A DNA stretch of 53,680 nucleotides, from assembly GCA_001460835.1 (NCBI GenBank), contig CYKH01000693.1, forward strand, positions 7,629 through 61,308. The letters run 5' to 3'. The stretch is from Bodo saltans. Lineage: Eukaryota > Euglenozoa > Kinetoplastea > Eubodonida > Bodonidae. The notes below the pieces were generated by a model, which saw only the letters and a list, made by a program, of their open reading frames with translations, was not told where the DNA came from and did no database searches. This document shows positions 18,167-27,633 of the stretch, in pieces. Every line of letters begins with the position of its first letter. Within the stretch, counting starts at the first letter, position 1. A program made the position numbers and the translations under genes.

Positions 18167-19879
18167 ATGCATCGAACGCACGGGAGCTGCACCAACTTCG
18201 GCGGTCAATATCGCTCCCTAACGCCTCACGCAAGTGTGAACGATGTCACGCTCACCGACGAAATGCGCGGGTCACTTTTCTGCGATCCCCGCAACAACAC
18301 AACATCAGTTCCTATCTTTACTCACGATGGCGGTCTCAATGCGGATGTCGAGGGCGTCTCCCAACTGCAGTTTCAGAAGTTGACGTGGTTCTACAGCCTG
18401 CTGTCCATTTCCTGGGGGCGTGTGGTGCTCCTATCTGGGGCGCTGTACATGTCCGTCGTCGTTGCATTTGCGATGGTGTACTACGGCATGTGTTGGGCGT
18501 GCGGTGCAAAGACAACCGTCATCGGCTCGTTGTACTTTGTCGTGGTGTCCATCTCTGCGAATGGAGGCTACATGGGGGAAGACATTGATGTGTTATATCC
18601 AGGGCATCGATGCTTCGCTCAACGCACGTACTTGGTAATGGTGGCTTCCTATGCAGGAATCCTCATTGGTGCGCTCATCGCCACGACATTCATTGCCAAG
18701 ATTTCGATGCACAACAAACTTCAGCATAGAATTGTGTTCAGTGACTACATGACCTTAACACAGACAGAGATGGAATCGTACGTGTTGTCTTTTCGCGTTG
18801 CGAATATCTCTTCCAGCCCGATGGTGCATGGACGGCTAAGATTGTATTTGGTATCCTTGAAGCCTGGACCTGAGCAACGTGCTGCGTTGAACTCTGGCGT
18901 CTTTCCCCCACAAAGTGAAAGCCCCAAGACTCAGCGCCGAAAGTCTTTACTCACCGCACCGAAGCCATCGCAAGAGCGGCGCCCTACTGTTGGGCCTGAA
19001 GCAGCCGCAGCGGCATCCAAAAGTGGTTCTGCTGCAGCTCCGATAGAAATCTCGTTACCAATCCCTGACGACACAATGGACGCGACAGCATTAGAAAAAG
19101 GTGAAAATTCCAAACTCCTCGCGGCGATGCGTGTTGCTGCGACGGGGGCGAAGAGCCCGGCACTCAGTTACGGCAGCACCTCCCCTGCCTCCACCCTTCC
19201 TGGGGGGAATGGGACCGGTGGTGGTGCACAGGACGGAAATGGTGCAGGGCCCTTCGACGGGAATGCCTCAGATGGCAGCAACCACAGCGTCGATGGGGAA
19301 CAACGTGTCACCCCGATGTTTATGTGCGTCGAAGAGCTTCCCTGGTGCTGCGATGAGGAGATCCCACTCCCTGGCTCAGAGGGCAACTTAAACTTGTGGT
19401 TTCCTAGCACCATTCGGCACATCGTGGATCGGGATAGTCCGGTGTTCTACGCCATGTCGGGGCTCCCAAAGCCGTCATCAGGCGGTATGTACCATCGAGG
19501 GCATCGCCACTTCTTCCACCAAAATGCGAACCCTCGATCCCCCTCCACCGCTAGCCCACTTCGGCCATTCCGCAACAACACCTTCAAATCTCCCTTTTCG
19601 GAACTGCCTCATGGAAGCAGAGCGGGCTTTCAGATTGCGGTGGTGTTCGAGGCAACCGATGCAGCGACATCGTCCATCATTGAATCAAAGCACGTGTACA
19701 CACCGGATATGCTCCTTGCTGATTACCACTTTGCATTCCCCACGATTGTCTCCCAGCAGAGGAAGTCGTCCTCCCAAATGGGTGGCGGCGCTCAGGCGGT
19801 TGGTGCCCAGAACATTGACTTTTACTGTTTTAATGAGCTTGAGGCGGACGATGCAGATGCGGATGATGAAGATGGATGA
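18167..19879 (+). CDS. Kir-like (inward-rectifier fold) membrane channel with degenerate selectivity filter
   Basis: 570 aa from the ATG at 18167; a GTG 27 bases upstream is in frame but sits before the likely splice site. Layout: TM1 about 83-107, re-entrant pore helix about 117-130, TM2 about 153-178. Next comes the Kir cytosolic immunoglobulin-like domain, whose first part ('RIVFSDYMTL' then 'LSFRVANISSSPMV') matches the Kir pattern of Phe-Ser, Leu, Phe-Arg-Val-x-Asn and His/Val. A ~150-residue Pro/Ser/Gly-rich insert follows (about 235-390). The second part of the Kir domain resumes at 'NLWFPSTIRHIVDRDSPVF' and includes 'FEATDAAT'. The C-terminus is acidic. Where K+ channels have T-x-G-Y-G this protein has N-G-G-Y-M-G, so K+ selectivity is doubtful. 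It should sit in the plasma or an organelle membrane as a tetramer. The fold is well supported; the transported ion is unknown. Confidence 0.8.
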   Translation: MHRTHGSCTNFGGQYRSLTPHASVNDVTLTDEMRGSLFCDPRNNTTSVPIFTHDGGLNADVEGVSQLQFQKLTWFYSLLSISWGRVVLLSGALYMSVVVAFAMVYYGMCWACGAKTTVIGSLYFVVVSISANGGYMGEDIDVLYPGHRCFAQRTYLVMVASYAGILIGALIATTFIAKISMHNKLQHRIVFSDYMTLTQTEMESYVLSFRVANISSSPMVHGRLRLYLVSLKPGPEQRAALNSGVFPPQSESPKTQRRKSLLTAPKPSQERRPTVGPEAAAAASKSGSAAAPIEISLPIPDDTMDATALEKGENSKLLAAMRVAATGAKSPALSYGSTSPASTLPGGNGTGGGAQDGNGAGPFDGNASDGSNHSVDGEQRVTPMFMCVEELPWCCDEEIPLPGSEGNLNLWFPSTIRHIVDRDSPVFYAMSGLPKPSSGGMYHRGHRHFFHQNANPRSPSTASPLRPFRNNTFKSPFSELPHGSRAGFQIAVVFEATDAATSSIIESKHVYTPDMLLADYHFAFPTIVSQQRKSSSQMGGGAQAVGAQNIDFYCFNELEADDADADDEDG

Positions 19880-20007
19880 GCGCACACGGATGAAGTTCGA
19901 GGCCCACAATTAAATGTGAGTTGCAGGTTTCTTGTTCGCCAGATTCTGTGTTATTTTTGTGTGTTTTTATTTCTCGTTGCACAACAAACAAGACTATTTT
20001 ACCACCC

Positions 20008-20349
20008 ATGGAATCAGAAATCGATACACCTCTCGTCGTGTCCCCTTTTTCTGAAAACATCTGGAACGCTGAAAGGGAAGAAGTGTTTCGGTGCGTTCAA
20101 CAACCTACTCAACCTCCCGCTGTACGGGCAACCATGGTGCGCCAAGATCTGTTTTTGATTCCGCCTCGTCCAACAGTTGCGACACCAGACAATTGCTCTG
20201 CCAACCTCTTTCCAACAAGCGTCGTGGCTTATTCGGAGCCCCCACCGCACGTACATGCGAGCCATTTCATTCTTGCCGTGTCGACAGACAACAATCTGCT
20301 TGATGGTGAGAATGACATCAACAACACCACCTCCCCGGCTGCCCATTGA
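20008..20349 (+). CDS. Small orphan protein (113 aa)
   Basis: A 113-aa open frame starts at the ATG at 20008, 128 bases after the channel gene stop. Upstream is a T-rich stretch (about 19948-19975) with an AG near 20000, so a spliced mRNA is plausible. The protein is Pro/Val/Thr-rich, has no transmembrane segment, signal peptide or known motif, and lacks the Met-Gly start of the array that follows. Composition looks coding rather than pyrimidine-biased. It is unrecognised and could be chance. Confidence 0.4.
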   Translation: MESEIDTPLVVSPFSENIWNAEREEVFRCVQQPTQPPAVRATMVRQDLFLIPPRPTVATPDNCSANLFPTSVVAYSEPPPHVHASHFILAVSTDNNLLDGENDINNTTSPAAH

Positions 20350-21207
20350 AAAATCCATCGCCCTATTGCATGACGCGCATCACCTCCCCTCTCTATATTT
20401 TTGCCCCTTTTCTCTACGGTTTTTCCTCTTGACTTGTCAAGGAAATATTTTTCATTACCGCCACTTCCTTAACCGAACCACCAGTTTCCCACAATAACTG
20501 TCACAGATTCATGCTCCGCAAAACACTTGATTGGTGTTCACAGCAATACCTCCCAACAAGAAGCGGCTCGAGAGAACACGACGGTACGTGAAGCAATAGC
20601 TGATGAGCATTCGTGTTACAAGTTACGTGACTTCTTTCTAAAAAGAAGATTTATCTTTCCTTCTTCCACTGCACCGGTGTTTTTTTCTTTTCCCATGATA
20701 CAATTTATTTTATGTGTGTTTCAACGCGGATTGCTCGCTCGCCTCAGAGGCAGAACCAATTGTCGATGTGCATGAGTGTTTTTTTTTTTTTTTTGCGAAT
20801 TTGCATGCCCCCACCTCTGCAACGCGCCATCCTAGTGAAGATCGGCAACAAGTTGCACCCAAAAAATGGCTTACAAAGTTGAGAAGGACAAGTGAGCAGT
20901 GAAAACCAGGTCAAACAAGAAACGAGTACAACTGGTCCGTGTGAGAGAAAGAAAAGAACACAGAACTGCCTCAGCTAGTCACAACAGGCGGGAAAAAGTG
21001 AAGGCATTGCTGCTATGCCTGAATATTGCACATCTATGAGTCAAGTTGGAGTGAAAGAATCTATCAAAGGAAACGTAGCACGAATCAATTTCTCGAGTTT
21101 TCCGTCATTTTCCTTTGGTGAATGATATTTGTTGCTTTGTTCTTGTTGCTCACTTTAATTGCAGGACACACACCCAAAAGAAAGATCGCAGCCCATTCCC
21201 CCCGACA
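20350..21207 (+). promoter_or_regulatory. Intergenic region with a strong trans-splice acceptor
   Basis: No gene is supported. T-runs occur near 20685-20710 and 20778-20795. The most convincing acceptor in the window lies at 21122-21164: a pyrimidine-rich tract ending 'AATTGCAG', 44 bases before the next ATG, with no intervening ATG. Confidence 0.5.
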
Positions 21208-21783
21208 ATGGGAAGCTCATGCTCCATCGACAAAGGTGACAATGCGGGAGTCGCCAAGAAAGAAACTGTTGAAAGCACTCCCTCGACTTGTGAGCAACAT
21301 CAGCAGCCTCAAAACCACATACACTTTCACAAGATCTGTACCAATCAATCTCGCGTTCATGGCAACATCAAAGTGCACGACGCGATGGAGAAGTGTGCAG
21401 CAGAGGACGGCGATGCCAATCCATTGAAATTACCTCTGTGTGCTACGACCACGACTGTTGTTCCATCAACGTGTGACGAAAACAATTATTCGTGCGATGA
21501 ATCTCCACAAAACATCGTTTATCAAAACGAATGGGCCCGCATTCTTCGCACCCTGAAAGAAAAAGTCAGCATCGTGATTCATATCCCGCATACCAAGCAC
21601 AGTGAAGACGATGTGGCGTTGAGTTCTGATGACGACGAGGAGGAAGAGGAGCGTGCGAAGGAGGATGACGCATCGAGTCCATGCTATGCACCTTCTAACA
21701 CGGAGGTGATTGCCCCTCCTCCCCCAAGATGTCGTGGATCGTCCTCGTTCTCCTCCACTTCTTCCTCCTCCTCGTCCCCATAA
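21208..21783 (+). CDS. Predicted N-myristoylated/palmitoylated small protein, array member 1
   Basis: 191 aa starting MGSSCS: glycine at position 2, small residues, serine at 6 and cysteine at 5. This is a classic dual-acylation (SH4-like) signal for membrane attachment. The rest is largely disordered and Cys/His-rich in the first half. There is one probable helix ('EWARILRTLKEKVSIVIHIP' region, about 110-130), an acidic run (about 140-160) and a Pro/Ser tail. It lacks the C-[ED]-[GA]-P-x-V signature of later members, so membership rests on position and acyl signal. ATG 21208 is chosen because it directly follows the splice acceptor at 21164. A frame shifted by one continues to 22162 but reads as T-rich UTR. 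Function unknown. Confidence 0.6.
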   Translation: MGSSCSIDKGDNAGVAKKETVESTPSTCEQHQQPQNHIHFHKICTNQSRVHGNIKVHDAMEKCAAEDGDANPLKLPLCATTTTVVPSTCDENNYSCDESPQNIVYQNEWARILRTLKEKVSIVIHIPHTKHSEDDVALSSDDDEEEEERAKEDDASSPCYAPSNTEVIAPPPPRCRGSSSFSSTSSSSSSP

Positions 21784-22710
21784 AGTGCGCGGGCATGTAC
21801 GCTCTGTGGAAGGTATTGAATATTGTTTTTTATTTCAAAATGCATACTTGAAACTCCGCACCTCATCATCGGCTCGCAACACCAGAGTCGGTTTGGCTCT
21901 TAGCCCCTTACCAATCGACAAAGAAATCCTCCAGTTGTCGTCGATACGGCTCAGTCCAACAAACAACAAAACATTTGTTTCTCCCCAGTTATACACTCTT
22001 CCCCTGCTCTCTTACCACTCTTCACTTCTCTTCCTTAGTGCGCTCTGTTTCGTTCAACTTCGTGAACAAATGGAGAAAGGAAGAGCGCCTTGTGCAGATA
22101 TGGTGATCATTCTCTTTTCTAACCCCCCCTCATCAGAGCTGCGTGCAGTGCTCGTACCGTAAGCAAGTGGGACGTGTGCTTTGAGGGCCGATATGCACGA
22201 CAACTTTCTACCTCTCTCTCTACAGATCGTATTTTGTTTTTGTTTTTGGTGCTGTCCTTTGTGACCACCTCCATTCTTCTGCTTTTGAGACTTTTGCTGC
22301 GCTTTTAGCTTCGACTGTGCTGCGAGTGGTGGAACGCACAGCATGTGTGTCGTTGGAGTCAATGTAGAAGAGCGCTTGTTGACTTCTCCTTCTCTCAGGA
22401 AAAGAAATTGAAGTGCGCCGTGCTTGGTCTCGTTGGAGGGTCAACGGCGCATTCAAGTGATTTTTCTCTTGTTGCACCAGAAAAAGTTTCTGTGCGATGT
22501 GCGTTTCGTAATATCACAAGGTACGGCTTGAGGTTGTCGCAGGCACAGTCTATCAGAAACTTTTCCACAATACACACAAACCAATACACACCTATATACG
22601 CCCTGCTTGAAACCTCGTGTCGTTCTTGTTTCTGCGGTAAGAAGTTTTGATGGAATTCTCTGCAGAATGTTTTTTTTTATTGATGCATTTTGGTGTATGT
22701 GTTGAGGCAC
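21784..22710 (+). promoter_or_regulatory. Intergenic region
   Basis: No gene is supported. The sequence is pyrimidine-rich from about 21960 to 22050 and again near 22670-22680. An AG at 22705-22706, a few bases before the next ATG, may be the acceptor. Open frames here are short and compositionally UTR-like. Confidence 0.35.
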
Positions 22711-23166
22711 ATGGGCAACGCTTGCACACGCTGCTGTTGTGACGGTCCACGTGTCTGCTACAGCGGCAAAGGGCGACGCCTGAGTCAGTTTACCACGTCG
22801 CAAACGTCTTCTTCTGTGATGGCGGTGTCCACCCACAACCGCACTCGTTCGCAGTCAAGTGGCGGTGCGAGAGATCGAAGCCCACAACCCATTCCGATGG
22901 TGGTGACGACGGAGCAGCGACTACAACTGCTGCGTATGCTTATTCGCGACGGGTCGAACCATCATCAGGGAGCCAACGCCACCACCACCACCACCGCAGC
23001 ACACAATCCCATGGCCCACCCTCCACGTTTTGCGCTGCAAATGTCAGAAAATCTCATTGCTGCACCTGAAAGTGTGATGACAAACAATTTACCTTCGTTA
23101 GTGGATAGTAACGACGGCAGCGACAACGCAGTGAACCGTCACAGCGTCGCTAGTACCTCGCTGTGA
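22711..23166 (+). CDS. Predicted acylated small protein, array member 2
   Basis: 151 aa starting 'MGNACTRCCCDGPRVCYS'. Gly2 with Ala4 fits N-myristoylation, and five cysteines at 5, 8, 9, 10 and 16 are candidate palmitoylation sites. The C-D-G-P-x-V block matches the signature of members 4, 5, 7 and 8. The remainder is Ser/Thr/His/Asn-rich and disordered. A short helix with 'QRLQLLRMLIRDG' (about 77-89) and a 'SENLIAAPES' stretch near the C-terminus are weakly reminiscent of the 'ENLLMP' motif of members 5 and 8. No catalytic motif is seen. A membrane-anchored adaptor or structural role is a guess only. Confidence 0.65.
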   Translation: MGNACTRCCCDGPRVCYSGKGRRLSQFTTSQTSSSVMAVSTHNRTRSQSSGGARDRSPQPIPMVVTTEQRLQLLRMLIRDGSNHHQGANATTTTTAAHNPMAHPPRFALQMSENLIAAPESVMTNNLPSLVDSNDGSDNAVNRHSVASTSL

Positions 23167-24144
23167 GAAAACGTGGTAAGGACAATGCAGAAGATTGAAA
23201 AAGATTGAAACAATTGAAGAATTTGAGAATCGTGCCGTGAGAGGAAGATAGTGCTCCGAAAACCTTTGTTGAGATTGTGCAGTCGAGCTCTACTGTGAAT
23301 TTGTGCTTCTCACCGCGCTGCTTTTAGTTGCGTACGTGCGGTGGCGATGGCTCAAATCGTGATAGTAGTTGTCTGCGCTGCTTGCGGTCCTTCGAAGGCA
23401 AACCAGTGTCACCATTTAAACTCTTCTGTGCTTGTGCTGGGATGATCGTAGTTGCGATCGACAAACGCCAAATCATTAAGAAAATGCAAAGAAACACAAA
23501 GAGCACTCGAAGTGTTTTTTTCTTCAAAAAAATCTTGAAGTTTGCACGGGGTGATGAAGAACGAGGCAAGAAACGAGCCTCGCTGCGCTTTGTGATAAAA
23601 GGGGAAAAAACAACAACAACGATGTAGCTTCCAGTGTGTTCATCGCTATGCTAGTTTCTACTTCCCCATCCCTCATCTTTTTTGCAACGGGTAACGCATG
23701 CTTTTCTTCATTTTTCATCAACTAGTTTAACTGGCAAAATACAGTGCAAAGAAATTTGCTTCCTGGTCTTTCAAAGGAGCAGTTGGGGAGACGCCAAAAA
23801 ATTGAAGTATGAATATGAGAAAAGATGTTTTTTTTTTTTTTTTTTGTACGCCGCTACTCCCTTTTATCTGCTTGTTTTCTTTTTTGTTTGAGTGCTTGAG
23901 GTTGCGCCGCCGACACACCCCTCTCAAATCTTTATGCTGAGTACGTATGTCAGTGTTCCTTGGGACTCGTTGTTGAGGTCGATTTTCTCGAACAGCATTA
24001 CTATTGCAGGAATTTTTTACATCAAAGCATATCAAACCTTTTTCCTCTTTTTTTTCTTTGTTCCTGCGAAATCACCACTTAAGGCTCAAAAAGGACCTCA
24101 GCTTTCTTTGCTCTCCTTCACAAATAATTCCGTGTTCAAAAGAG
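23167..24144 (+). promoter_or_regulatory. Intergenic region
   Basis: No convincing gene. An open frame at about 23328-23627 starts with TTG and reads Lys/Arg-rich, probably by chance. T-runs occur at 23827-23845 and around 24030-24060. AG at about 24139-24140, a few bases upstream of the next ATG, is a candidate acceptor. Confidence 0.35.
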
Positions 24145-24624
24145 ATGGGTGGTAGTTCATGCTCACGCTGTTTCGAAGTCTCGCATGTCCATCTGCCTCA
24201 TCGGCATGCACGTGCCCCCAAACTGACGCAACCTCCTCCTTGGCCCCATGCCACCATGGTGCCTCCAAACAACAGCATCAGGGAGCCGGCCGTCATAACC
24301 ACCGAGAGGTTCAAAGCCGCACTCCAGAAGAAGACAACGGCTAACAGAAAGAAGGACAACGTTGCGTTTGGCCTTCATGACGAAGCCTCTGTCGTTCGCC
24401 CAGCAACAGTTGTTGCGCGTTATCCTACGCATACTATCCCACGTGAGCAGCAAGCCACCACAGTCGTCGCCAACGCTGCTACTACTGACGCCACAACAAC
24501 CGACCCCTGCTGCTTCACAGAGGTGCCGTTGTGGGAGAGCGCCCCATTCATCGCGGTTCTCTCGACTGCGAGCATCTGCCCCGCGGCTGAGGGAAACTAC
24601 GAACAGGACCAGCAGCTGGATTGA
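24145..24624 (+). CDS. Predicted acylated small protein, array member 3 (divergent)
   Basis: 159 aa starting 'MGGSSCSRCFEVSHVHLP'. Gly2 and Ser5 fit N-myristoylation, and Cys6 and Cys9 are candidate palmitoylation sites. The residues after Cys9 (F-E-V-S-H-V-H-L-P) occupy the positions of the C-[ED]-[GA]-P-x-V-x-[YFH]-P signature but are degenerate. The body is Ala/Thr/Pro-rich with a basic stretch (about 55-75). No known domain. Frame +1 relative to this gene stays open past the stop to 24748 and ends in a protein-like segment, so the true C-terminus may be altered by a frameshift. Confidence 0.55.
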   Translation: MGGSSCSRCFEVSHVHLPHRHARAPKLTQPPPWPHATMVPPNNSIREPAVITTERFKAALQKKTTANRKKDNVAFGLHDEASVVRPATVVARYPTHTIPREQQATTVVANAATTDATTTDPCCFTEVPLWESAPFIAVLSTASICPAAEGNYEQDQQLD

Positions 24625-25532
24625 CACCCGTCGGAATGATGACAACACGATAAAAAGCCTCGCACTGAAAAAGGTATTGTTGGAAATGCCCTTGAAAAGA
24701 ACTGCACTGTCAGACTTCTATCAACTCGTCCCTAGCACCCCTGCCTAACCAAAAGTGTCAAAAGGTTATGGATGGTGCCCATGGGCGATACGTGGTAGAA
24801 GGATGTTGCTTATGACTTGCAGGATTTCTATGGTAGTGGGTTAAGGGGGACCCAAAAAAAAAAGGGAGAAAACAAAAGAAATCATGAACTATCGAAAACA
24901 TGATCGAACGCTCAAACTCTTTGTCATAAAGTTTCTGTGGGGGTGAAGATATGCAAACAGAAACGAACCCTCGCCCCACAAGTTTACTTTGAAAAAGATG
25001 TAATTTAAGAGTGGCACATGTGGTTGAGTTCCTCCCGACACAGACCAACAAAAAAAAAAAGCACAAACACAAACATACGCACGAACAGAAGAAAAAAACA
25101 TTTACCTTTCCTTTTCCTTTCCTTTTCGTTTTTTTTTTTCGCTTGTCAGCGGCTATCCAATCATCAGAACGTGTATTTCATGTTTCGTGGAACGGATTTC
25201 GACGAAAATGTTACGAGAATGGAATGATAGCATGCTATGAGATCAGATGTTGCCGGTTGCACTCGCGCTCGCACTTCTTTTTTGAATTTATTTTTACTTC
25301 ACACGCTTTGCGCACTTTCCCTTTCCCTTTTTTTCCCCCTCCCGTTGTTTCGTTTTGTTCACTCGTTCGCGAGACGCAGTTTGTTGCTCGAATTCCTTCC
25401 TACTTTGGATCACATTTCTTGAGTTTACCTTCTGGAAATTCTTTTTTTTTTTGTTGGCATCAGGAAGAGCAATTTCATAGCACTAGAAGGCCCTCCTTAA
25501 AAGGATCTTTTTGTTTTCGTAGGTAAGAAATA
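24625..25532 (+). promoter_or_regulatory. Intergenic region with trans-splice acceptor for array member 4
   Basis: No separate gene is supported. The right half (25100-25460) is strongly pyrimidine-rich. A T-rich tract at 25507-25520 ends in AG at 25521-25522, only 10 bases before the ATG at 25533. An earlier T-run at 25441-25453 offers an alternative. Confidence 0.5.
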
Positions 25533-26258
25533 ATGGGGACCGGTTCATCATGTTGTGAAGGACCAGCAGTTGCGTTCCCTTCTCGTAGGGAGAGCGCGAA
25601 GAAACTTCAGCGGCAGCAGTCGCTGCAACGATTAAGTACATTGTCCCCAACCTCAACTCAAGGAGGCGCTGGAACCACTGCCGCTGAGGATGCATGGGGC
25701 ATTGGTGTTGAGAGACGAAGCACCGCCACAACGCCCACTGCTGGGGTCTTTGTGGCCTTGCGCCCAACTGATGCGGTGCAGCCCGCGTTTAACCCATTTT
25801 TGCCGCTTCCACCAGTGTCTCCTGGTCTCCCCCGCTCACCCCGTGTCGTGCCTGCTCGCAGTCGCAACTCCTCAGCAACCGATGTGCCCCCCTTCTCAGC
25901 CTCAGGCTCACGCACGAACCGTAACACGCAAAGATCATCCATCGCAACGAATCAATACACCCGAAACCCTGAACTATCGTCACTCCCCTTCCAGCCTGTG
26001 CAGCTGCTCGGAGGACAACGATCGGTGGAGTCAGCCATGGAGAACATCCGCATGGCGAGGAGTGGGCTGAGCGACGATGCTGGGGGGATGTCAGGGATGA
26101 GTCCAATCTTTACTGCACTACGCCACAACTACTCCCGCAGCCAGTCCCGGGTGACGCTTGATGCCCAGCAGTCGTCGTCTCTGCAAGCCTCGTTTATAGA
26201 GCAACAAAAACCACAGGAGCACGTTCAGATGGAGCCGGAAACAAGTGTGAGTCTGTGA
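25533..26258 (+). CDS. Predicted acylated protein, array member 4 (subfamily 1)
   Basis: 241 aa starting 'MGTGSSCCEGPAVAFP': Gly2/Ser5/Ser6 for myristoylation, Cys7-Cys8 for palmitoylation, then the C-E-G-P-x-V-x-F-P signature. The centre is Pro/Ser/Arg-rich and disordered. Residues 153-197 form the subfamily-1 module: F-Q-P-V-Q-L-L-G-G-x-R-S-V-E-S, then a short helix, then S-P-I-F-T-A-L. The same module is at 156-194 of the gene at 31309 and 170-209 of the gene at 33005. The ATG lies 10 bases after a strong splice acceptor. No enzymatic motif. Attachment to the inner face of a membrane is predicted; function is unknown. Confidence 0.75.
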   Translation: MGTGSSCCEGPAVAFPSRRESAKKLQRQQSLQRLSTLSPTSTQGGAGTTAAEDAWGIGVERRSTATTPTAGVFVALRPTDAVQPAFNPFLPLPPVSPGLPRSPRVVPARSRNSSATDVPPFSASGSRTNRNTQRSSIATNQYTRNPELSSLPFQPVQLLGGQRSVESAMENIRMARSGLSDDAGGMSGMSPIFTALRHNYSRSQSRVTLDAQQSSSLQASFIEQQKPQEHVQMEPETSVSL

Positions 26259-27633
26259 TACACATGATTCAGTGAAAAGTTTCCTTAGCAGGACGTTGGA
26301 AATCGAACGACATACCATTTGGAGTGCTCAAAAATGAGTCTAACGAGGGCCGCCGAAACAAAGAAGAACAGCTGGTGGTTGAGCTTTTTTTTTTTTTTTT
26401 TTGCACGCGCACTTTTCCCCCTCTCTCTCGTACTCCCTCTTTCCCTTAGGCAACGCCTAACCCACACCCTTCATATTGTGAGTGCTGCACGAATTGAATA
26501 CATTTGTGTTTCTGTTGTTGTGCAGTTGTGTTGCAGTGATGATTATTAGTATGATCTTTTTTCCGCCACTAACGACCCAACCCTCGCCCTTGTTTTTTCG
26601 CTCACCTCCTTTGCATTTTTTATTAAAAAAATAATCGAGTGTATTTCGTAATCATTTTGTTTTTGCACGACGCACTCGCCGAAGTTTCTTTGAGTGAATC
26701 GAGTTGAGTGAAGGCACTCATGGTCGCCGCGACCGCAACGCAACGCAAATTCAAAAGAACAGAAAGAGACGAATCTTCACTGTTGGAAAAAGAATAAAAA
26801 GAAGTTCCTCTTTTTTTTTTGATTGCTTCAGTTTTTAGTTCACCACACCACACGTCGTCAATATTCTCTCTCTCTCCCTCTCTCGTTGTTATCGCTCTTT
26901 GGTCAATTTATGCTTCCTCTCGTTTTTTATTTTCCTTTCTCCCAGTCCAACGAAGCGGATGGTTATGGAAAGTTATTGTGGTTATGTGCACCTTCGCCTG
27001 TGGGTGTCATGTTACATCAAGTTATCACTGGTTATGACTGGTTATGACGTGTTATGACTGAATACGTGTTATGACGTGTTATGACTTGTGGCGTGCACAG
27101 TAACTTCTGTAACCACCCGCTCCAACCAAGTTCAACCCCAGCAGCCCTAACTTTCTTTCTTGTTGTTTCTTTTATTTCTTGTCTCGTAGACTACCATATT
27201 TTGTTGTGTTTTTGTATCTTTATTGTGTGATGACGCTCACCGAAGTAGTTTTAAACAGTAGAAAATATCTTTATTGTTATCGCATACGCTCAACAGAACA
27301 CAACGTCCGATGCAACAGCCAACCAATCAACCAACACCTGAAAGAAACGAACTGACACTTCAAGAAAGAAAGAAAAAAGTGTCACGCGACTATTTTTTTG
27401 TTGCTGTTGTTGTCGACAAAATGTGGTGCTTTGTTTATACATACCTTGCAAGATTTCATCATCGTCGCCAGTGAATAGTGTGGTCCTCCTCTCTTGAATT
27501 GAAGCGGGAGAAAACAACGCCACAGATTACGTTTTGTATGCCGTCTTTTTTTTTTTTAGATGAAAAGGGAGTGTTACTGAAGTATTGGGACAACTTAACT
27601 TGCTGCTGTGTCAGGAAAGAGACCAATCACACA
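26259..27633 (+). promoter_or_regulatory. Long intergenic region with 10-bp repeats and splice signals
   Basis: No gene is supported in about 1.37 kb. It holds a T-run at 26385-26402, a CT-rich tract near 26860-26890, 10-bp GTTATGACNN repeats at 27021-27087, and a 12-T tract ending in AG at 27558-27559 directly before an ATG at 27560. That ATG opens a seven-codon upstream frame that is out of phase with the next gene. Confidence 0.45.
27021..27087 (+). repeat. Six degenerate 10-bp GTTATGACNN units
   Basis: Units of GTTAT(G/C)AC followed by TG, GT or TT recur at 10-base spacing, interrupted once by seven bases near 27061. Single related GTTATG words occur just upstream (26961, 26980). The array lies in an intergenic region and may mark slippage; no function is evident. 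Confidence 0.8.

Noticed and set aside
21710-22162. 150-aa frame overlapping and extending past array member 1
   Set aside because: The part beyond 21783 is pyrimidine-biased and ends in UTR-like sequence; no family member has a similar tail.
23328-23627. 99-aa Lys/Arg-rich frame between array members 2 and 3
   Set aside because: It starts with TTG, has no splice acceptor placed for it, and shows no similarity to neighbours.
27021-27087. CRISPR-like reading of the short repeats
   Set aside because: Units are 10 bp with no spacers, in a eukaryotic context.
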